A DNA stretch of 64,000 nucleotides from Micrococcus endophyticus (GTDB taxonomy: Bacteria > Actinomycetota > Actinomycetes > Actinomycetales > Micrococcaceae), in assembly GCF_014205115.1 (NCBI RefSeq), contig NZ_JACHMW010000001.1, forward strand, positions 806,001-870,000, read 5' to 3'. Below the pieces are notes generated by a model. That model saw only the letters and a program-made list of their open reading frames with translations. It was not told where the DNA came from and did not search any database. Below are positions 11,672-23,156 of the stretch, one piece after another; positions within the stretch are counted from its first letter, which is position 1; the number at the start of each line of letters is the position of its first letter. The translations under genes were made by a program, and so were the position numbers.

Positions 11672-11713
11672 GATGCCTCCTGGGGTGCCGGAGCGGGGGT
11701 CGGTTCGCGCTTC

Positions 11714-11719
11714 AGTCTA
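11714..11719 (-). promoter_or_regulatory. Candidate -10 box for pgk-tpiA
   Basis: TAGACT on the minus strand lies about 43 nt before the pgk start and immediately downstream of the gap terminator, so it could restart transcription for pgk. No -35 can be assigned; that region is inside the hairpin. Confidence 0.4.
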
Positions 11720-11721
11720 GG

Positions 11722-11766
11722 CCGACGGCCCGGGCCGACGGGGGAACCGTCGGCCCGGGCCGTCGG
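11722..11766 (-). terminator. Terminator of gap
   Basis: A perfect 20-bp stem (arms 11722-11741 and 11747-11766) around the loop GGGAA begins 13 nt after the gap stop. It separates gap from pgk. Confidence 0.88.
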
Positions 11767-11779
11767 GCGCCGTGCGGTC

Positions 11780-12790
11780 TCAGAGCTTCGAGCCCATGAG
11801 GTCCGCGAAGTCCACGAGCTGGGAGGTGTAGCCGTACTCGTTGTCGTACCAGCCGATGATCTTCACGGTCTGGGCGATGGACTTGGTCAGTGGGGCGTCG
11901 AAGGTGCACGCCGCCGAGGAGGTGATGATGTCCGAGGACACGATCGGGTCCTCCGAGTAGACCAGGCGGCCCTGCAGCGGACCGGACTCCGCGGCCTTCT
12001 TGAACGCCGCGTTGATCTCCTCGACCTCCACGTGGCGGGTCAGCACCACGGTCAGGTCGGTGGCCGAGCCGGTGATGGTCGGCACCCGCATGGCGAAGCC
12101 GTCGAGCTTGCCCTTCAGCTCGGGGATGACCTCGCCGATGGCCTTCGCCGCGCCCGTGTCGGTGGGCACCATGTTCTGGGCGGCGGCCCGCGCCCGACGG
12201 CGATCCTTCTTGTGCACGTTGTCGTGCAGGTTCTGGTCGCCGGTGTACGCGTGGATCGTGGTCATGATGCCGTCCACGATCCCGAATTCGTCGTTGAGGA
12301 CCTTGGCCATGGGGGCCAGGCAGTTGGTGGTGCAGGAGGCGTTGGAGACGATGTCCATCGTGGCCGAGTCGTACTTCTTCTCGTTCACGCCCATCACGAA
12401 GGTGCCGTCGACCTCCTTGCCGGGGGCGGACAGGAGCACCTTCTTGGCGCCGGCGTCCAGGTGCGCCTTGGCCTTGGGGCCGGTGGTGAAGATGCCGGTG
12501 CACTCGATCACGATGTCCACGCCGAGCTCGCCCCACGGCAGCTTGGCCGGGTCGGGCTCGGAGAAGAAGGCGACGTCGCGCCCGTCGATGCGGAAGCCCG
12601 TCTCGGTGAGCTCGAGCTCGCCGGGGTAGCGGCCCAGGATGGTGTCGTACTGGGTCAGCCAGAACAGGTCCTCGTTGTCGGCGAGGTCGTTCACGGCCAC
12701 CAGCTCGAGGTTCTCGTACCCGCGGTCGCGGAGCACGCGCACGATGTTGCGGCCGATGCGGCCGTAGCCGTTGATGGCGATCTTGGTCAT
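11780..12790 (-). CDS. gap: Glyceraldehyde-3-phosphate dehydrogenase, type I
   Basis: The 336-residue NAD-dependent glycolytic enzyme has the Rossmann start MTKIAINGYGRIGRN and the catalytic motif SNASCTTNC with nucleophile C153. The family length matches. The start ATG at 12790 has GAGAGG 7 nt upstream. It is flanked upstream by the sodA terminator and downstream by its own terminator, so it appears monocistronic rather than in one operon with pgk-tpiA, although the gene order gap-pgk-tpiA is the usual one. Confidence 0.98.
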   Translation of the reverse strand: MTKIAINGYGRIGRNIVRVLRDRGYENLELVAVNDLADNEDLFWLTQYDTILGRYPGELELTETGFRIDGRDVAFFSEPDPAKLPWGELGVDIVIECTGIFTTGPKAKAHLDAGAKKVLLSAPGKEVDGTFVMGVNEKKYDSATMDIVSNASCTTNCLAPMAKVLNDEFGIVDGIMTTIHAYTGDQNLHDNVHKKDRRRARAAAQNMVPTDTGAAKAIGEVIPELKGKLDGFAMRVPTITGSATDLTVVLTRHVEVEEINAAFKKAAESGPLQGRLVYSEDPIVSSDIITSSAACTFDAPLTKSIAQTVKIIGWYDNEYGYTSQLVDFADLMGSKL

Positions 12791-12842
12791 GGGAATGCCT
12801 CTCGTTTCGGTTCTGCGTTCGGTTCAGGGCCGTTTCACGGCA

Positions 12843-12882
12843 CGGGGCGCCGACGTCGTGGGATCACGACGTCGGCGCCCCG
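12843..12882 (-). terminator. Terminator of sodA
   Basis: A perfect 18-bp stem (CGGGGCGCCGACGTCGTG and complement) with a GGAT loop lies between the sodA-end tandem repeats and the gap start. Confidence 0.85.
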
Positions 12883-12890
12883 GTGCGCAG

Positions 12891-12989
12891 GTGGTGGATC
12901 AGGCCGGCAGGATCAGGCCGGAGGTGGTGGATCAGGCCGGCAGGATCAGGCCGGAGGTGGTGGATCAGGCCGGCAGGATCAGGCCGGAG
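12891..12989. repeat. Three exact 33-bp tandem repeats covering the 3' end of sodA
   Basis: Units at 12891-12923, 12924-12956 and 12957-12989 are identical; each also contains two internal copies of GATCAGGCCGG. Read in the sodA frame each unit encodes SGLILPA, a stop, then STT, so the unit duplicates the last codons and stop of sodA. Because 33 is a multiple of three, copy-number change leaves the protein end intact. Confidence 0.97.
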
Positions 12990-13591
12990 GCGCCCTGGCG
13001 GGCGGCCTCGAAGCGGGCCTGTACGTCGGCCCAGTTCACAATATTCCAGATCGCCTTGACGTAGTCAGCCTTGACGTTCTGGTAGTCGAGGTAGAAGGCG
13101 TGCTCCCACATGTCCAGCTGGAACAGCGGGATGGTGGCCACGGGCACGCCGTTCTGCTGGTCGTAGAACTGCTCGATGACGAGGTTGCCGCCGATCGGCT
13201 CGTAGGCGAGCACGGCCCAGCCGGAGCCCTGGATGCCCAGCGCGGCCGCGGTGAAGTGGGCGCGGAACTTGTCGAACGAGCCGAAGTGCTCGTCGATCGC
13301 GGCGGCCAGCTCGCCGGTCGGCTTGTCGCCGCCCTCGGGCGAGAGGTTCTTCCAGAAGATGGAGTGGTTGGTGTGGCCGCCCAGGTTGAACGCGAGGTCC
13401 TTGGACAGCTGGTTCACGGCGGCGAAGTCGTCGGCGTCGCGCGCGGCGGCGAGCTTCTCGAGGGCCGTGTTGGCGCCCTTGACGTAGGTGGCGTGATGCT
13501 TGGAGTGGTGCAGCTCCATGATGCGAGCCGAGATGTGCGGCTCCAGTGCGGCATAGTCGTAGTCCAGCTCCGGAAGGGTGTACTCCGTCAT
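12965..13591 (-). CDS. sodA: Superoxide dismutase [Mn/Fe]
   Basis: The 208-residue cytoplasmic enzyme dismutates superoxide. The family metal-ligand signatures are present: the N-terminal [10 protein letters not shown] helix, [10 protein letters not shown], and [12 protein letters not shown] near residue 165. ATG at 13591 ([13 protein letters not shown]) is chosen over the longer frame because it has GGAGGAAGC just upstream and matches the usual N-terminus. The last seven codons plus stop lie in a 33-bp tandem repeat. It sits between whiA and gap, an insertion in the otherwise typical whiA-gap-pgk order. Confidence 0.97.
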   Translation of the reverse strand: MTEYTLPELDYDYAALEPHISARIMELHHSKHHATYVKGANTALEKLAAARDADDFAAVNQLSKDLAFNLGGHTNHSIFWKNLSPEGGDKPTGELAAAIDEHFGSFDKFRAHFTAAALGIQGSGWAVLAYEPIGGNLVIEQFYDQQNGVPVATIPLFQLDMWEHAFYLDYQNVKADYVKAIWNIVNWADVQARFEAARQGASGLILPA

Positions 13592-13749
13592 GCTTCCTCC
13601 TTTGGTCAGGCGGGACGGCGGGCGGGTCGCCCGCGGCCTCGACCGGGACAACCCGGGCATCCCGCGGCGTATTCCGTACGGGTCCCATCATGGCCCTCCG
13701 GGGCCGCGCGTTGCCAGGTCCGGCCGCCCGTTGCCGGAGGCGGAGGGGC

Positions 13750-14715
13750 TCAGTCCTCGGCGGGCGCGTCGGTGCCGGGCACCCCGCGCTCGGCGGCGCG
13801 CTTGTCCGCCATGGCCAGCAGGCGGCGGATGCGGCCGGCGACGGCGTCCTTGGTCATGGGCGGGTCCGCGAGGCGGCCGAGCTCGTCCAGGGAGGCCTGC
13901 TTGTGTTCGAGGCGCAGCCGGCCGGCGTAGCGCAGGTGCTCGGGCACCTCGTCCCCGAGGATCTCGAGGGCCCGCTCGACCTTCGCGCCGGCGGCCACGG
14001 CGGCCTGGGCGGAGCGGCGCAGGTTCGCGTCGTCGAAGTTCGCCAGCCGGTTGGCGGTGGCGCGCACCTCCTTGCGCTCGCGGCGCTCGCGCCACAGGGC
14101 CGCGGTCTGCTCCGCGCCCACCGCGGTCAGCAGCGTGGCGATCGCCTCGCCGTCGCGCACCACCACGCGGTCCGCCTGGCGCACCTCGCGCGCCTTGGCG
14201 GCGACATCCAGGCGACGCGCGGCGCCCACGAGCGCGAGGGCGGCCTCGGGGCCCGGCGTGGTCACCTCGAGCGCGGCGGAGCGGCCGGGCTCGGTGAGGG
14301 AGCCGTGGGCGAGCAGGGCGCCGCGCCAGACCGCGGCGGTGTCCGCCGTCGTGCCGGTGACGAGCGCCGGGGCCAGCCCGCGGACGGGGCGGCCGCGCTG
14401 GTCGATGAGGCCGGTGCGGCGGGCCAGGTCCTCTCCCCCGCGCACCACCCGGATCACGTAGCGCTGCCCGCGGCGCAGGTTGCCCCCGGAGACCACGACG
14501 ATCTCGGTGGCCAGGCCGTACAGCTCGGTGATGGAGGCCCTCAGGCGGCGGGCGCTGGCCCCGTGGTCCAGCTCGGCCTCGACGACCACGCGACCGGAGA
14601 CCAGGTGGAGACCGCCGGCGAACCGCAGCATGGCGGCCGTCTCGGCGCGCCGCTCGGGCGTGGCGGCCACCGGCACGCGGGCCAGCTCCTCCTTGAGGGA
14701 CATGGTCAGGGCCAT
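13750..14715 (-). CDS. whiA: DNA-binding protein WhiA
   Basis: This 321-residue protein belongs to the WhiA family: an N-terminal pair of degenerate LAGLIDADG-like domains and a C-terminal helix-turn-helix (from about residue 240, with [19 protein letters not shown]). In Streptomyces WhiA controls sporulation genes; in non-sporulating relatives it is linked to division and metabolism. The start is [11 protein letters not shown] at 14715, with AAGGAG upstream. It forms the conserved cluster with yvcK, rapZ and uvrC. Confidence 0.94.
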   Translation of the reverse strand: MALTMSLKEELARVPVAATPERRAETAAMLRFAGGLHLVSGRVVVEAELDHGASARRLRASITELYGLATEIVVVSGGNLRRGQRYVIRVVRGGEDLARRTGLIDQRGRPVRGLAPALVTGTTADTAAVWRGALLAHGSLTEPGRSAALEVTTPGPEAALALVGAARRLDVAAKAREVRQADRVVVRDGEAIATLLTAVGAEQTAALWRERRERKEVRATANRLANFDDANLRRSAQAAVAAGAKVERALEILGDEVPEHLRYAGRLRLEHKQASLDELGRLADPPMTKDAVAGRIRRLLAMADKRAAERGVPGTDAPAED

Positions 14716-14747
14716 GCGGGGCTCCTTCTCGGCGCGGGCCGCGCGGG

Positions 14748-15794
14748 TCAGTCGGTCATGGCCTCGTCGATCGCCACCGCGAGGCGCAGCGGGTCGTGGA
14801 CCTGGGGGTCCTGGGCACTGCTCACTCTACTGAACGCCACGCGGGCCCCCATCCGGGCGGCCTCGGCCTCGACGGCGGCGCGGTCGGTGACGGCGTCCAC
14901 GTCCGCGATCACCACGTCCAGGCGCAGGTCCGGGGCGTGGGAGTGCAGCACCCGCAGGTGGTCCGCGTGCGTCAGGCCCGTGGTCTCCTGGTCGCCCGTG
15001 CGCAGGTTGAGCACCATGAGGCGCCGCGCCGCGGTGGCGTCCAGCGCCTGGCGCACCTCCGGCATGAGCAGGTGCGGCAGCACCGAGGTGTAGAGCGAGC
15101 CCGGGCCGAGCACCACCCAGTCGGCGAGCTCGATGGCGGCCAGCGCCTCGGGCGTGGCGGGCGCGTCGGACGGGCTCAGCCGCACGTCCGTCACCCGGCC
15201 CTCGAAGGCGGCGACCGCGAGGGCCACCTGCCCCTCGACGCGGCGGGTGCGCAGGCCGCCGTCGGGGCCCGCGCTGAGCACGTCCCCGCCGATGGTCAGC
15301 GGGACGCGGGAGACCGGGAGCACCTCGCCGTGGGCCCGCAGCAGGGCGCCGGCCCAGCGCAGCCCGTCCACGGGGTCCCCCAGCAGCTCCCACAACGCCA
15401 CGATCAGCAGGTTGCCGAGCGCGTGGTTGTCCAGGGTCGCCTCCTCCGCGTCCACCTCGGTGGAACGGAAACGGTGCTGCATGACCTGGGCCCACGTGCG
15501 CCCCCAGTCCGTGTCGTCGCACAGGGCGGCCAGCGCCATGCGCAGGTCCCCGGGCGGCAGGACCGCCATCTCGCGGCGGATCGTGCCGGAGGAGCCGCCG
15601 TCGTCGGCCACGGTGACGATCGCGGTGAGGTGCCCCGCCACGTGCCTCAGGGCCGTGAGCGAGGCGGAGAGGCCGTGTCCGCCGCCCAGGGCGGTCACCC
15701 GGATGGCGGGGCGGGTCATGCCGCCGGCGGGGCCGCGCACGGCCGTTCCGACGCCGGGGGGCAGGGGCAGCTGCCCCGTCAGCGGGGAGGTCAC
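14748..15794 (-). CDS. yvcK: YvcK/CofD-family gluconeogenesis factor, UDP-GlcNAc-binding protein
   Basis: The 348-residue protein of the CofD-like superfamily has the nucleotide-binding start [14 protein letters not shown] and the [10 protein letters not shown] motif, followed by [12 protein letters not shown]. In Bacillus and mycobacteria YvcK/CuvA binds UDP-GlcNAc and influences cell shape and carbon use; it does not make the F420 intermediate that true CofD makes. GTG at 15794 gives a 4-nt overlap with the rapZ stop. It lies 32 nt upstream of whiA. Confidence 0.92.
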   Translation of the reverse strand: MTSPLTGQLPLPPGVGTAVRGPAGGMTRPAIRVTALGGGHGLSASLTALRHVAGHLTAIVTVADDGGSSGTIRREMAVLPPGDLRMALAALCDDTDWGRTWAQVMQHRFRSTEVDAEEATLDNHALGNLLIVALWELLGDPVDGLRWAGALLRAHGEVLPVSRVPLTIGGDVLSAGPDGGLRTRRVEGQVALAVAAFEGRVTDVRLSPSDAPATPEALAAIELADWVVLGPGSLYTSVLPHLLMPEVRQALDATAARRLMVLNLRTGDQETTGLTHADHLRVLHSHAPDLRLDVVIADVDAVTDRAAVEAEAARMGARVAFSRVSSAQDPQVHDPLRLAVAIDEAMTD

Positions 15795-16687
15795 TCGCGC
15801 CCCATGTCCCGGTGCTGGACCTGCACCGTCACGTGGGGCACCTGCGCCAGGCGCCGCGCCAGCTCCTCGGCCACCGCCACGGAGCGGTGCTTGCCGCCCG
15901 TGCAGCCGATCGCCAGGGTCGCGTAGTGCTTGTTCTCGCGGCGGTAGCCCTCGAAGACCGGGGCGAGCATGGCCGTGTAGGAGCGCAGGAAGTCCTCCAC
16001 CCCCGGCCGGGTGAGGACGTAGTCCGAGACCTCGGCCTCCGTGCCCGTGTGGGGGCGCAGCGCCGGCACCCAGTGCGGGTTGGGGATGAAGCGCATGTCC
16101 GCCACGAAGTTCGCGTCCGCGGGGACGCCGTACTTGAAGCCGAAGCTCATGAGGGTCAGGCGCAGGGTCACCGGCCCGGAGTCGGAGAACAGCTCGGTGA
16201 TCTCGGTGGCCAGGCCGTGCACGTTCAGCTCGGTGGTGTCCACCACGACGTCGGCGCGCGCCTTGAGCTCGGCGAGCACGTCGCGCTCGGCGCGGATCCC
16301 GTCCAGCAGGCTCGCGTTGCCCTGCAGCGGGTGGGGCCGCCGGCCGGCCTCGAAGCGGCGCACCAGCACGTGCTCGTCCGCCTCGAGGAACACCATGCGG
16401 TACTCCACCCCGTTGTTCTCCAGCTGCTGCAGCGCGGCGTGCAGCTCGGGGAAGTAGGCGCGGGAGCGCACGTCCACCACGATCGCCAGGCGCGGGAACG
16501 CCTCGGGCGAGCGGGCCACGAGGTCGGCGAGCGTGATGAACAGCGGCGGCGGCATGTTCTCCACCACGTACCAGCCGTGGTCCTCCAGGGCGTGGGCGGC
16601 CGTGGTGCGGCCGGCTCCGGACATGCCCGTGATCACGAGCACCTCGGACGTCGGCGGCTTCTCGGGCCGCAGGCTCTCCTCGCTCAT
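15791..16687 (-). CDS. rapZ: RapZ/YvcJ-family nucleotide-binding protein
   Basis: The 298-residue P-loop protein has Walker A GMSGAGRTT near residue 20, the DVRSRAYF segment, and the C-terminal GCTGGKHRSV motif. The family binds GTP/ATP, and in E. coli RapZ controls GlmS mRNA via small RNAs. ATG at 16687 shares ATGA with the uvrC stop. A TACAGT hexamer 6 nt before the start suggests an additional leaderless transcript beginning inside uvrC. Confidence 0.93.
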   Translation of the reverse strand: MSEESLRPEKPPTSEVLVITGMSGAGRTTAAHALEDHGWYVVENMPPPLFITLADLVARSPEAFPRLAIVVDVRSRAYFPELHAALQQLENNGVEYRMVFLEADEHVLVRRFEAGRRPHPLQGNASLLDGIRAERDVLAELKARADVVVDTTELNVHGLATEITELFSDSGPVTLRLTLMSFGFKYGVPADANFVADMRFIPNPHWVPALRPHTGTEAEVSDYVLTRPGVEDFLRSYTAMLAPVFEGYRRENKHYATLAIGCTGGKHRSVAVAEELARRLAQVPHVTVQVQHRDMGRE

Positions 16688-18609
16688 GGCTCCACTGTAT
16701 CCGGCTGCTCGGCGGGGGCCAGGGCGGCGTGGACGGTCTGCGCGAGCGTGGGGCCGATGCCCGCCACCTCCGTCAGGCGCTCCACGCCGGCGGCCCGGAT
16801 CTGCGCCACGGAGCCGAAGTGGTTCAGCAGGGCCGTGCGCTTGGCGGGCCCGAGCCCGGGGATCCCGTCCAGGGCGGAGGCGGTCATTGCCTTGGCCCGG
16901 CGGCCGCGGTGCCCGGCGATCGCGAACCGGTGCGACTCGTCGCGGATGCGCTGGAGCAGGTAGAGCCCCTCGGAGGTGCGCGGCAGCACCACGGGGAACT
17001 CGTCCCCGGGCAGCCAGACCTCCTCGAGGCGCTTGGCCAGGCCCACCACGGGCAGGTCGTCCAGGCCGAGCTCCTCGAGCACGGCCGCCGCGGCGGCCAC
17101 CTGGGGCGGGCCGCCGTCGACGACGACGAGGGAGGGCGGGTACGCGAACCGCCGGTCCCGGCCCTCCTCCTCGCCCTCGAGCTGCCCCGAGAGCGGGGCC
17201 CCCTCGGCGCGCTCCTCGGCCAGCCGGGCGAAGCGGCGGCGCAGCACGTCCTTCATCGAGGCGGTGTCGTCCCGGGCGGCCTCCCCCGTGACGTTGAAGC
17301 GCCGGTAGTCCTTCTTCTTCGGCAGCCCGTCCTCCATGACCACCATCGAGCCGACCACGTTGGTGCCCTGCGAATGCGAGATGTCGTAGCACTCGATCCG
17401 CAGCAGCGGCTCGGGGATCTCGAGCGCCTCCTGCAGCTCGCGCAGCGCGGCCGAGCGCGTGGTGAGGTCCCCGGAGCGCCGGGACTTGTGCAGCTTCAGC
17501 GCCATCTCGGCGTTCTCGCGCACGGTCTCCATCAGGTCGGCCTTGGTCCCGCGCCGGGGCACCCGCACGTTCACCCGCGCCCCGCGCAGGCCGGAGAGCC
17601 ACTCGACGAGCTGGGCGGCGTCGTCGGGCTCGGCCGGGACCAGGATCTCGTGCGGGATCCGGTCCTCACCCGCGAGGTCGCCGTAGACCTGCTGGAGCAG
17701 GTGCGTCACCATCTCCGGCTCGGAGACGTCCTCCACCCGCTCCATGACCCAGCCGCGCTGGCCCCGGATGCGGCCCTGGCGCACGTGGAACACCTGGACG
17801 GCCACCTCGAGCTCGTCCGCGTGCAGGGCGAAGATGTCCGACTCCGTGCTCTCGGGCAGCACCACGGCGTTGCGCTCGAACACGCGGCGCAGGGCCGCGA
17901 TGTCGTCCCGCAGGCGGGCGGCGTCCTCGTAGCGCAGCTCCTCGACGGCGCCCTGCATCGCCCGCTCCAGCTCGCGGATGAAGCGCTGGGCGTCCCCGGC
18001 CATGAAGTCGCAGAAGTCCTGGGCCAGCTCGCGGTGCTCCGCGGGGCTGATCCGCCCCACGCACGGGGCCGAGCACTTGCCGATGTAGCCGAGCAGGCAG
18101 GGCCGGTCCTGGGCGCGGGCGCGCTTGAACACGCCCGCCGAGCACGTGCGGACCGGGAAGACGCGCAGCATCAGGTCCACCGTCTCGCGGATGGCCTTCG
18201 CGGGGTGGAACGGGCCGAAGTACTTCACCCCGGGGCGGCGGTCCCCGCGCATCACCTGCACGCGCGGGAACTGCTCGTTCATGGTGACGGCCAGGTACGG
18301 GTACGACTTGTCGTCCCGGTACATGATGTTGAACCGCGGCCGGTACTCCTTGATCCAGGTGTACTCCAGCTGCAGCGCCTCGAGCTCGGAGCCGACCACG
18401 GTCCACTCCACCGCGGCCGCGGTGAACACCATGGTCCGCGTCTTGGTGGTTAGCCGGGCGGGGTCCTGGAAGTAGGAGCCGAGGCGGGCGCGCAGGTTCT
18501 TGGCCTTGCCCACGTAGACGACGCGGCCGTCCGCGTCCCGGAACCGGTAGACGCCGGGCGAGGTGGAGATCTCGCCCGGGGCGGGGCGGTAGGAGGCGGG
18601 GTCAGCCAC
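16684..18609 (-). CDS. uvrC: Excinuclease ABC subunit C
   Basis: The 641-residue nuclease makes both incisions in nucleotide excision repair. It shows the N-terminal GIY-YIG domain (GVYRFRDADGRVVYVGKAKNLR region, near residues 15-40), a cysteine-rich linker, a UVR motif near residue 215, the RNase H-like endonuclease half with CYDISHSQG, and a C-terminal helix-hairpin-helix (IPGLGPAKRTALL). GTG at 18609 is preferred because the homologous part starts at VADPASYRP; a longer frame upstream is a shadow of plsC. It overlaps plsC by 8 nt. Confidence 0.96.
   Translation of the reverse strand: MADPASYRPAPGEISTSPGVYRFRDADGRVVYVGKAKNLRARLGSYFQDPARLTTKTRTMVFTAAAVEWTVVGSELEALQLEYTWIKEYRPRFNIMYRDDKSYPYLAVTMNEQFPRVQVMRGDRRPGVKYFGPFHPAKAIRETVDLMLRVFPVRTCSAGVFKRARAQDRPCLLGYIGKCSAPCVGRISPAEHRELAQDFCDFMAGDAQRFIRELERAMQGAVEELRYEDAARLRDDIAALRRVFERNAVVLPESTESDIFALHADELEVAVQVFHVRQGRIRGQRGWVMERVEDVSEPEMVTHLLQQVYGDLAGEDRIPHEILVPAEPDDAAQLVEWLSGLRGARVNVRVPRRGTKADLMETVRENAEMALKLHKSRRSGDLTTRSAALRELQEALEIPEPLLRIECYDISHSQGTNVVGSMVVMEDGLPKKKDYRRFNVTGEAARDDTASMKDVLRRRFARLAEERAEGAPLSGQLEGEEEGRDRRFAYPPSLVVVDGGPPQVAAAAAVLEELGLDDLPVVGLAKRLEEVWLPGDEFPVVLPRTSEGLYLLQRIRDESHRFAIAGHRGRRAKAMTASALDGIPGLGPAKRTALLNHFGSVAQIRAAGVERLTEVAGIGPTLAQTVHAALAPAEQPDTVEP
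16694..16699 (-). promoter_or_regulatory. Candidate leaderless -10 box for rapZ
   Basis: TACAGT ends exactly 6 nt before the rapZ ATG, inside the last codons of uvrC. The start has no Shine-Dalgarno sequence. This is the same arrangement as at several other genes here. Confidence 0.5.
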
Positions 18610-19273
18610 GGGCGCCCGGGGCGGCGTTGTACGCGTCCACGCGCTCCTGCCCCGAGAGCGCGCCGATGGCGTCCATGATCGCGGCGGTGGCGTCGCGCCG
18701 CTGCGGCAGGGTGTGGCGCCGGCCGGGGTGGCCGAAGTCCAGGGGGGCGCCCACACGCACGGCGAAGCGGTGGGGGCGGAACCCGTTGGTGTCCGGCGGC
18801 TGCAGGTGCTGGGTGTCCACGAGGCCCACGGGGACCACGGGGGCGCCCGTGGTGAGGGCCAGCCAGGCGGCGCCGGTGCGCCCGCGGTAGAGGCGGCCGT
18901 CGCGGCTGCGGGTGCCCTCCGGGTAGATCCCCACGCCCTGGCCCGAGTCGAGCAGGCCCACGAGGGACTCGAGGGCGGCGACGGAGGCCGCCTGCTCGCC
19001 ACGGCGCACGGGCACGGAGCCCACGGACTCGAAGAACCACCGCTGGGCCCGGCCGCGCACGCCGGCGCCGGTGAAGTACTCCTCCTTGGCGAAGAAGTGC
19101 ACGGGCCGCGGGGCCAGCGCCTGCAGGATCACGGAGTCGAAGAAGGACAGGTGGTTCGAGGCCATGATGAACGGCCCCTCGGCGGGGACCTGGTCCATGT
19201 CGGTCACCTCGGGGCGGCAGGTGAGGCGCAGCAGCGCGGCGGCGCTCCTGCGCACGGGCTCCGACGTCGCCAT
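18602..19273 (-). CDS. plsC: 1-acylglycerol-3-phosphate O-acyltransferase
   Basis: The 223-residue PlsC-family enzyme adds an acyl chain to lysophosphatidic acid in phospholipid synthesis at the membrane. The catalytic NHxxxxD motif reads NHLSFFD, and the glycerophosphate-binding EGTRSRDG motif follows near residue 125. ATG at 19273 (MATSEPVRR) is preferred because AAGGAGAG lies 5 nt upstream; the longer frame has an Arg/Gly-rich unlikely extension. It leads the plsC-uvrC-rapZ-yvcK-whiA run. Confidence 0.92.
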   Translation of the reverse strand: MATSEPVRRSAAALLRLTCRPEVTDMDQVPAEGPFIMASNHLSFFDSVILQALAPRPVHFFAKEEYFTGAGVRGRAQRWFFESVGSVPVRRGEQAASVAALESLVGLLDSGQGVGIYPEGTRSRDGRLYRGRTGAAWLALTTGAPVVPVGLVDTQHLQPPDTNGFRPHRFAVRVGAPLDFGHPGRRHTLPQRRDATAAIMDAIGALSGQERVDAYNAAPGARG

Positions 19274-19361
19274 GTCTCTCCTTCGTGCTCGTCCGGCCTC
19301 TCCCGTCGCGGGGCGTGCCCCGCGACGCGGCCCGCGGCGGGGGCCGCGGGCTGCGCCCATG

Positions 19362-22349
<2,988 letters not shown>

Positions 22350-22355
22350 CCGCCC

Positions 22356-22361
22356 AGCATA
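22356..22361 (-). promoter_or_regulatory. Candidate leaderless -10 box for uvrA
   Basis: TATGCT on the minus strand ends 6 nt before the uvrA GTG. There is no SD sequence. The spacing puts the transcription start at the start codon. Confidence 0.55.
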
Positions 22362-22449
22362 GGTGCGGGGGCGGACGCGTCAGGGGGCGATCGCCTCTGG
22401 GCGAACCGCTCCCCGCCCGCGGGGCGCTGGCGCGCCGGGGCCCCGTCCG

Positions 22450-22455
22450 TACACT
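22450..22455 (+). promoter_or_regulatory. Candidate leaderless -10 box for the metallo-hydrolase
   Basis: TACACT is followed by exactly 7 nt (GGGGCGC) and the ATG at 22463, with no SD sequence. Confidence 0.55.
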
Positions 22456-22462
22456 GGGGCGC

Positions 22463-23146
22463 ATGCCCGCCACCGTCGAGAACCGCCTGCTGCACGACCT
22501 GCCCGCCGTCACGGTGCGTGCCTGCTCCGTGTCGAAGATGGACAACAACGTGTACCTGCTCACCGCCAAGACGACGGGGGCGCAGGTCCTCATCGACGCT
22601 GCGGACGACGCCGAGGCGATCGAGGCCCTGCTGGCCTCCGCCGAGGGCGACACGCCCTGCGCCACCCGCCTGGCCGTCGTCGTGACGACGCACCGCCACT
22701 GGGACCACGTCCGCGCCCTCGGGACGATCGCCGCGGCCCACCCGGAGGCCGTGCTGGCCGCCGGCGAGGACGACGCCGACGCGATCGAGGAGGAGGCCGG
22801 GGTGCGCATCGGCGATCGGCTGCCCCACGGGGGTGTCGTGGCCGTGGACGGGATCGAGCTGGACGTGATCGGCCTGCGCGGCCACACCCCGGGCTCGGTG
22901 GCCCTGGCCTACCGCTCCGACGCCGAGGAGCCGGCCCTGCTGTTCACCGGGGACAGCCTGTTCCCCGGCGGCGTGGGCAACACGGAGAAGGACCCGGAGC
23001 GCTTCGCCTCGCTGATCGACGACGTCGAGGCGCGCCTGTTCGGCGAGTACGAGGACGACACGCACGTCCACCCGGGCCACGGCGCCTCCACCGTGCTCGG
23101 CGACGAGCGCCCGCAGCTGCCCGCCTGGCGCGACCGCGGCTGGTGA
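22463..23146 (+). CDS. MBL-fold metallo-hydrolase
   Basis: The 227-residue metallo-beta-lactamase-fold protein has the metal-binding motif THRHWDH (near residue 75), a later GHTPGS motif, the bridging Asp in FTGDSLFPGG, and a last His in HPGHGAST. It resembles glyoxalase II-like and other small-molecule hydrolases, but the substrate cannot be read from the sequence. It is convergent with the methyltransferase (10-nt gap). Its 3' end has a second, partly inverted copy at 24421-24512 beside the accessory island. Confidence 0.88.
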   Translation: MPATVENRLLHDLPAVTVRACSVSKMDNNVYLLTAKTTGAQVLIDAADDAEAIEALLASAEGDTPCATRLAVVVTTHRHWDHVRALGTIAAAHPEAVLAAGEDDADAIEEEAGVRIGDRLPHGGVVAVDGIELDVIGLRGHTPGSVALAYRSDAEEPALLFTGDSLFPGGVGNTEKDPERFASLIDDVEARLFGEYEDDTHVHPGHGASTVLGDERPQLPAWRDRGW

Positions 23147-23156
23147 GCCGCCCGGC

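Noticed and set aside
12891-12989. Possible CRISPR array
   Set aside because: Units are contiguous with no spacers, overlap sodA coding sequence, and no cas genes are present.
16684-19002. 772-residue UvrC
   Set aside because: The first 131 codons lie within plsC in another frame and are Arg/Pro/Ser-rich; the homologous region begins at GTG 18609.
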